From SHLJ01 sp041618535 (GTDB lineage Bacteria; Bacteroidota; Bacteroidia; Flavobacteriales; Flavobacteriaceae), in NCBI GenBank assembly GCA_041618535.1, contig JBFKFP010000095.1, positions 1-10,735 on the forward strand: 10,735 nt of DNA, written 5' to 3'. The position numbers were made by a program, and so were the translations under genes. The notes beneath the pieces are model-generated. The model did not search any database. It had not been told where the DNA came from and worked only from the letters and a program-made list of their open reading frames with translations. Below, one piece after another: positions 6,692 through 10,735 of the stretch; the stretch's first letter is position 1; every line of letters starts with the position of its first letter.

Positions 6692-9600
6692 TCACAAACG
6701 CTTCACGGCTTTTTTAACCAGTTGTCTTCCATCAGCAAGCATAGCCCTTACAATATAGGTTGATTGGCTTAAGCGGCTTCCATCAATTCTAAATAAACCA
6801 GTGCCGGGATGGTTGATTGAGAAAAATCTTCGACCTAACATATCGCTTATTTCTAGAATTTTCACTGACGAGGAAGACCTGATATGTACTTGCAGGTCAC
6901 CATTTTGATCTTCGTGTACCGTTATTCCACCCACTGTATACTGCTCATCATCAAGTGAGAGCGAGTTGTCTGTAAAAACGATTTCGAATCGATCTTGGAA
7001 TTCTCCCGGATCTGATGTAAAACAATAGTCCGATGATTTAAGGTCATGAATAATGGTGCTGTAATGGTCCTTAAGATAAATTCTTTCCTCCGATAAAAAG
7101 GAACCTTCAAAATTATTCAGGCTTAAGCTGAAAAGGGTAGGAGCCGAAATGGAATTATAGAATCCAAGGGGGATTGTTTCATCAGGAGTAAGAGATTGGA
7201 TAGACTTCCCCTGTATGGCAAATTTCTGTTCCTGGTCCGGAATTATAAAGTAGAGAATCGCATGAGCCCCGGTTGAGAGATTTTTAGGCGCATCATAGTA
7301 CCAGCCGTCATATCCATCGGTAGCACCGTCTGAATAAGCCACAGAGACCTGGTTAAAAACACCATTGTCTGAGTGAAGATCTATCCACAGCCTGTTTTTA
7401 TCCGAAATTGAAGATTGGGCGTTATCATCTGCAACTACAATATCGTTGTCCGGGGCCTGAAAAAATTGGTTATTATTTCCGTTATCACGCATGCTGTTCT
7501 TAAATCGAATCGTATTCGTGGGGCCGGAAGCGGATTGATCATAAGCTATGAAAAACCCCTGGCCCGAAGGTATGTATCCCTGTGGTTGCACACCGTCACC
7601 ACCGGCTGTTCCTGAAACTCCATTGATTACGGCATAATCCGATTGAGAAAAGTTCTCAACCTCGTTCCCGCTGGCGTCAGCATTTGGTGCGGTATTATGA
7701 GACCATAGAAAAATCGCGCCCTGTATCGCACCTCCGGGATTGCCGTCAATCGCAGCTGTATTCTCCGTTAAAAAGGCCTGGGCACTTATAGCCGATGGAT
7801 AGGGATTCCCGACCAGGTTCCAGTTGTTGTCATCGGTAACGGCATCATCCCGCTGTATAATTACATCTATGTCACCCGTATTAAAGGCAGCTGCTTCGAA
7901 GGTAGCTGTACCCAATATATTCGGATAAGGAGCGAATAAGGAATATGTTGCGGCGTATCCACGTCCAGTTTCCATTACCCCCGATGGGAAGTTCTGCCAG
8001 TCATAGGGTGGAGCATCATCGATGTCATCTTTAACTCCCGGTGTGCAGGTATTTGTATTGTTGATCTCTGAACAATTATCTGAGAAATTCTGTGCCACGA
8101 ATCTGTAGATCCTATCTGAGGGGGTGTCAGGAAACGCGCTTTCAACGGTTACTCCGCTAACAGGAGAACTCCAATAGGTATATTCATACCAATTGTCAAG
8201 CGGAGCGGTTTGTTTTATTACCCGCACTCTTGCTCCTGATTCAAGAGTAAATGTTCCGGCTGCGCCACCATCACCGTTTTGAACAATAGCCGCCCCGGGT
8301 TCTAATGTGAGTTCAACGATGTTTGGATTATCGGCTGTGCTTCCCCGTACTAGGATGTCTTTATCGACTTCTATATAATCTCCATTCCTGATTACTACGG
8401 TATTACTGGCGTTGATGATCAGGCTACAAGCAGAAAAACTATCCTGAGCCCCTCCTGTAATCGTATCAAAATTACCATCGATGATGGCTATAGTACTTAT
8501 ATCGGGCACACCGCTGTCCCACCCCGATCCATTCCAGGTTGTACGGGGTGGGTTCGGGCGTGTGGCGACGGTCGCTGAAAAACAATTGCCGTCATTTTCC
8601 CTTACCTGGCAGTAAAATTGATAGTCGATATAATCCTGTAAGGAATTGATGCCGAGTGAAGCTGTTGTCGATCCGTAGAAATCTACACCGTCTGTCAGCA
8701 AATTCCAGTCGGAATCACCTGGCGCATGAGAGAACCATTGATAGGCAAGGCCGTTGCTTCCAATATAGCCTTCAATGGCTGAAACGGTTAATTCCAAATT
8801 CAGATCACATATTCCTGAAGCGGATGGCTGGACCGTTATGGTTGGCGGGAATCCAGAGGCATAAGCTCCGATATTTGAATAGTCGTTTTCGTTACAGGTC
8901 GAACTGCTGCTTCCGTCTGACCAATCGAGTATGTTCCAGTCAGCCAGCGAGAAGGCCGTACCGGGGAATGATGCTGAGGTTAAACGCCTGAAGTTGAATC
9001 CTTCATTTCCTATGGCTGCCCCCAGATTCTCTCTCCAGTTCTTGTCAGCACAATCGCCCCAGACATCTACGGCAGAAGTATTCCTGAAAAGTGTGATGCA
9101 ATCGGACTCATTTTTTGCTGAATCAATACCGCTCAAACCATTGGCAACCTGATCAGCGTACGAACCATCGCCGCCGGGAGTGGTGCATACAAAGCCTGCA
9201 GTAGAGGTTCTAACCACATGTACATCTCCGTTCGCAATTGTGCCGCTGAGTGTAGCAATATCAGTATTGTTGGAATTGCCATTGTAAGCTATTTCAAGGG
9301 CGTAGTCTGCAAGATTGACCGCCACCCCGGTACCGTTATATATCTCAACATAGGTCATGCTTCCGTAAGTTGAGTCTGTGATCTCAGAGATGAACAAATC
9401 TGATGCGCTTAGTCCGCCTTCACATCCATTGTCTTCAGAAGTAATCAATGTAAAATTGGATGATGAAGTCACATCACACATTGCTTCTGTCACGGTTATA
9501 ACACCTGTTGACGCACCGGCGGGTACCGTTACTGTCAATTCGGTTGCAGATTGATATTCAATAGTTGCCGCTGCCCCGTTGAACCGAACCGTTGATAAAG

Positions 9601-10735
9601 TTGTGAATCCTGTTCCGGTTATGGTGACAAGAGTGTTTTCAGGACCATTATCCGGGCTAAATCCAACTACGGTATGCGTTGGGGAGCAATCTGCACAGAT
9701 CACTTCAATATCATCTATATACATGCTTATATCATCCTCTGTCCTGAGGAGTCGGATCCGGACTCCGGTATTCCCTGAATAGGCACCTAGATTTGCAGAA
9801 TACTGGACATAAGAGGTTGAAGTGGCCGTATGCTCCACAACATCGTTCCATACACCACCATTAAAAACCTGAACCTTCATGCTGTTTGTTCCTGAAGGGG
9901 CACTTGACAATCTTCCCCTGTAGGTAAATAACAGAGGGTTATCAACCGGGGGTAATTCAACCCAGTCATCATTGTCATTAAATCCTAATTTGTACCCTGC
10001 AATAGCATCATTTGCATTCACATAAATTCCATTACCGGTGAAGGTGCCGTTTGGTGTAACTTGTGTCCAGTTGCCTTCTGCATGTGTTGTCCATCCGTCA
10101 ATTGTGTCGAAACCGTCCTCAAGGCAAGAACTTCCGGCCGGATCGGTCACGTTTAGCACACCGTTCACATTGACACCCGAACTCCAAAAACCACCACCTG
10201 TGCCGCTGTATCCTCCATAATAGAACACATTGTTATCAATTCTAAAGCGACTGGCATAATAATAGGTGCCGGCACCTAAGCCAGTGCCAATATCTGCATA
10301 ATACTCATCGTTGATCTCGGGTGACCCGCAGATTGCTCCACATAATGGATTATAAGTTGCTAGAATCCAGGTCCATCCGGCTTCGCTCGGGTCTGTGTCT
10401 GCGGAACTGTAGCCAATCCACGCCTCAATATTGGCGCCCTGGCTTGAGGGAGTATCTGTGACTCCCGGTTCATATACCTGTGCAAATACATCGAAAGTAT
10501 CTCCGGTAGAGATATTTCCATTTGCCGGAAATTGAAGGTTACACCAGTCCAGGATGTGGGGACTTACTGTTAATTCAACGGAGTCATTACTCCATATGCC
10601 GGTGCTGCCCCCATAAATATAAGGGCCGTTATTAAGTTGGAACCTGCTGGCATAGTAATAAGTGCCCGTTGCGGGGATAGCAGCTCCCAGGTCGGCCTGG
10701 TATTCATCGTTGTTTCCTGTAACAGCAAGGTTCCA
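6692..10735 (-). CDS. Giant secreted mosaic protein with type C-like T9SS sorting domain, N terminus outside window
   Basis: The frame is open from the TGA at 6692-6694 to the right edge: at least 1347 residues, with start and signal peptide beyond the window. The GTG at 10228 lies inside a repeat and is not the start. Domains by visible residue: repeat copy A (1-58, partial); copy B (65-190); a jelly-roll/MAM-like domain (about 205-351); an IPT/TIG domain (353-431, GFSPDNGPENTLVTITGTGF); a lamin-tail domain (about 442-620, LFISEITDSTYGSMTYVEIYN); an Ig-like segment (about 626-730); a region starting WNGSGWDSGVPD (732); then YTYWSSPVSG (about 849), WNLVGNPYPSA (about 971) and FLWSHNTAP (about 1008). 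The last 98 residues begin FEIVFTDNSLSLDDE and include ILEISDMLGRRFF and end in VKKAVKRL. They resemble the T9SS type C sorting domain. It is probably exported by T9SS and held at or released from the surface. No catalytic domain is recognised; adhesion or matrix binding is only an inference. Confidence 0.9.
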   Translation of the reverse strand, partial: WNLAVTGNNDEYQADLGAAIPATGTYYYASRFQLNNGPYIYGGSTGIWSNDSVELTVSPHILDWCNLQFPANGNISTGDTFDVFAQVYEPGVTDTPSSQGANIEAWIGYSSADTDPSEAGWTWILATYNPLCGAICGSPEINDEYYADIGTGLGAGTYYYASRFRIDNNVFYYGGYSGTGGGFWSSGVNVNGVLNVTDPAGSSCLEDGFDTIDGWTTHAEGNWTQVTPNGTFTGNGIYVNANDAIAGYKLGFNDNDDWVELPPVDNPLLFTYRGRLSSAPSGTNSMKVQVFNGGVWNDVVEHTATSTSYVQYSANLGAYSGNTGVRIRLLRTEDDISMYIDDIEVICADCSPTHTVVGFSPDNGPENTLVTITGTGFTTLSTVRFNGAAATIEYQSATELTVTVPAGASTGVITVTEAMCDVTSSSNFTLITSEDNGCEGGLSASDLFISEITDSTYGSMTYVEIYNGTGVAVNLADYALEIAYNGNSNNTDIATLSGTIANGDVHVVRTSTAGFVCTTPGGDGSYADQVANGLSGIDSAKNESDCITLFRNTSAVDVWGDCADKNWRENLGAAIGNEGFNFRRLTSASFPGTAFSLADWNILDWSDGSSSSTCNENDYSNIGAYASGFPPTITVQPSASGICDLNLELTVSAIEGYIGSNGLAYQWFSHAPGDSDWNLLTDGVDFYGSTTASLGINSLQDYIDYQFYCQVRENDGNCFSATVATRPNPPRTTWNGSGWDSGVPDISTIAIIDGNFDTITGGAQDSFSACSLIINASNTVVIRNGDYIEVDKDILVRGSTADNPNIVELTLEPGAAIVQNGDGGAAGTFTLESGARVRVIKQTAPLDNWYEYTYWSSPVSGVTVESAFPDTPSDRIYRFVAQNFSDNCSEINNTNTCTPGVKDDIDDAPPYDWQNFPSGVMETGRGYAATYSLFAPYPNILGTATFEAAAFNTGDIDVIIQRDDAVTDDNNWNLVGNPYPSAISAQAFLTENTAAIDGNPGGAIQGAIFLWSHNTAPNADASGNEVENFSQSDYAVINGVSGTAGGDGVQPQGYIPSGQGFFIAYDQSASGPTNTIRFKNSMRDNGNNNQFFQAPDNDIVVADDNAQSSISDKNRLWIDLHSDNGVFNQVSVAYSDGATDGYDGWYYDAPKNLSTGAHAILYFIIPDQEQKFAIQGKSIQSLTPDETIPLGFYNSISAPTLFSLSLNNFEGSFLSEERIYLKDHYSTIIHDLKSSDYCFTSDPGEFQDRFEIVFTDNSLSLDDEQYTVGGITVHEDQNGDLQVHIRSSSSVKILEISDMLGRRFFSINHPGTGLFRIDGSRLSQSTYIVRAMLADGRQLVKKAVKRL
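10166..10735 (-). repeat. Two tandem copies of a ~132-residue extracellular repeat, first copy cut by edge
   Basis: Within the giant protein, NDEYQADLG (visible residues 9-17) and NDEYYADIG (142-150) are followed by GTYYYASRFQL (24-34) and GTYYYASRFRI (156-166), then a YGG and a short hydrophobic strand (SVELTV versus NGVLNV). The offset is 132-133 residues. The DNA still shows it: GGCATAATAATAGGTGCC at 10253 and GGCATAGTAATAAGTGCC at 10649, 396 bases apart. The unit begins near CNLQFPANG (from residue 65), includes YAQVYEPGV-like sequence (FAQVYEPGVTD) and WIGYSS. I have seen this repeat style in large flavobacterial extracellular proteins; its function is unknown to me. More copies may lie beyond the window. 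Confidence 0.85.

Noticed and set aside
7415..9152. Plus-strand ORFs opposite the giant gene (66-111 residues)
   Set aside because: They lie opposite clear, domain-bearing coding sequence, have no family resemblance and no promoter or start context of their own.
8850..9410. Lamin-tail region as evidence for a secreted nuclease
   Set aside because: Lamin-tail domains often accompany nucleases, but no nuclease motif is visible in the 1347 residues seen; only the missing N terminus could change this.
10226..10228. GTG at 10228 as the start of the minus-strand gene
   Set aside because: The frame remains open to the window edge, and the upstream residues complete repeat copy B (YYYASRF) and include part of copy A. 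A start here would cut a domain in half, with no signal peptide.
1..10735. Defence system, mobile element or CRISPR in the window
   Set aside because: No transposase, integrase, nuclease-helicase, methylase, tRNA or regularly spaced short repeats are seen; the genes are core or surface-protein genes in tight arrangement.

Overview
The window looks like chromosomal DNA from a marine-type member of the Flavobacteriaceae (Bacteroidota). Supporting signs are a type IX secretion system (T9SS) component, a giant protein with a T9SS sorting tail, a TonB-dependent receptor with an N-terminal carboxypeptidase-D-like extension, promoter-like TAnnTTT elements, and no clear Shine-Dalgarno sites. G+C looks moderate (mid-40s by eye, not computed).

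Layout, left to right. (1) Bases 2-1090, plus strand: the C-terminal four fifths of an NADP-type glutamate dehydrogenase (gdhA), its start cut off by the window edge, followed by a strong intrinsic terminator. (2) Bases 1197-6671, plus strand: a tightly packed, probably co-transcribed trio. It holds a PorZ-like two-propeller T9SS surface protein (non-ATG start), the recombination mediator RecO (1-base overlap) and a TonB-dependent outer-membrane receptor of the heme/hemoglobin-like branch (23-base overlap with recO). (3) Bases 6692-10735, minus strand: a convergent gene running off the right edge. It encodes at least 1347 residues of a secreted mosaic protein: two copies of a ~132-residue repeat, a jelly-roll-like domain, an IPT/TIG domain, a lamin-tail domain, an Ig-like segment, and a long C-terminal module ending in what looks like a type C T9SS sorting signal.

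Functional theme: apart from gdhA and recO, the content is cell-surface biology. PorZ belongs to the machinery that attaches T9SS cargo to the surface, the receptor imports a TonB-dependent substrate (possibly heme or another iron source), and the minus-strand protein is a probable T9SS client. gdhA assimilates ammonium into glutamate, and RecO serves RecFOR repair; both look like ordinary core genes.

I found no RNA genes, CRISPR arrays, insertion sequences, integrases or toxin/defence genes. Coding density is very high; the only gaps are 106 bases (1091-1196) and 20 bases (6672-6691). I do not see convincing evidence of a wholly new system. The most unusual items are the architecture of the giant surface protein, the missing histidine in the receptor's FRAP/NPDL region, and the non-ATG start of porZ.
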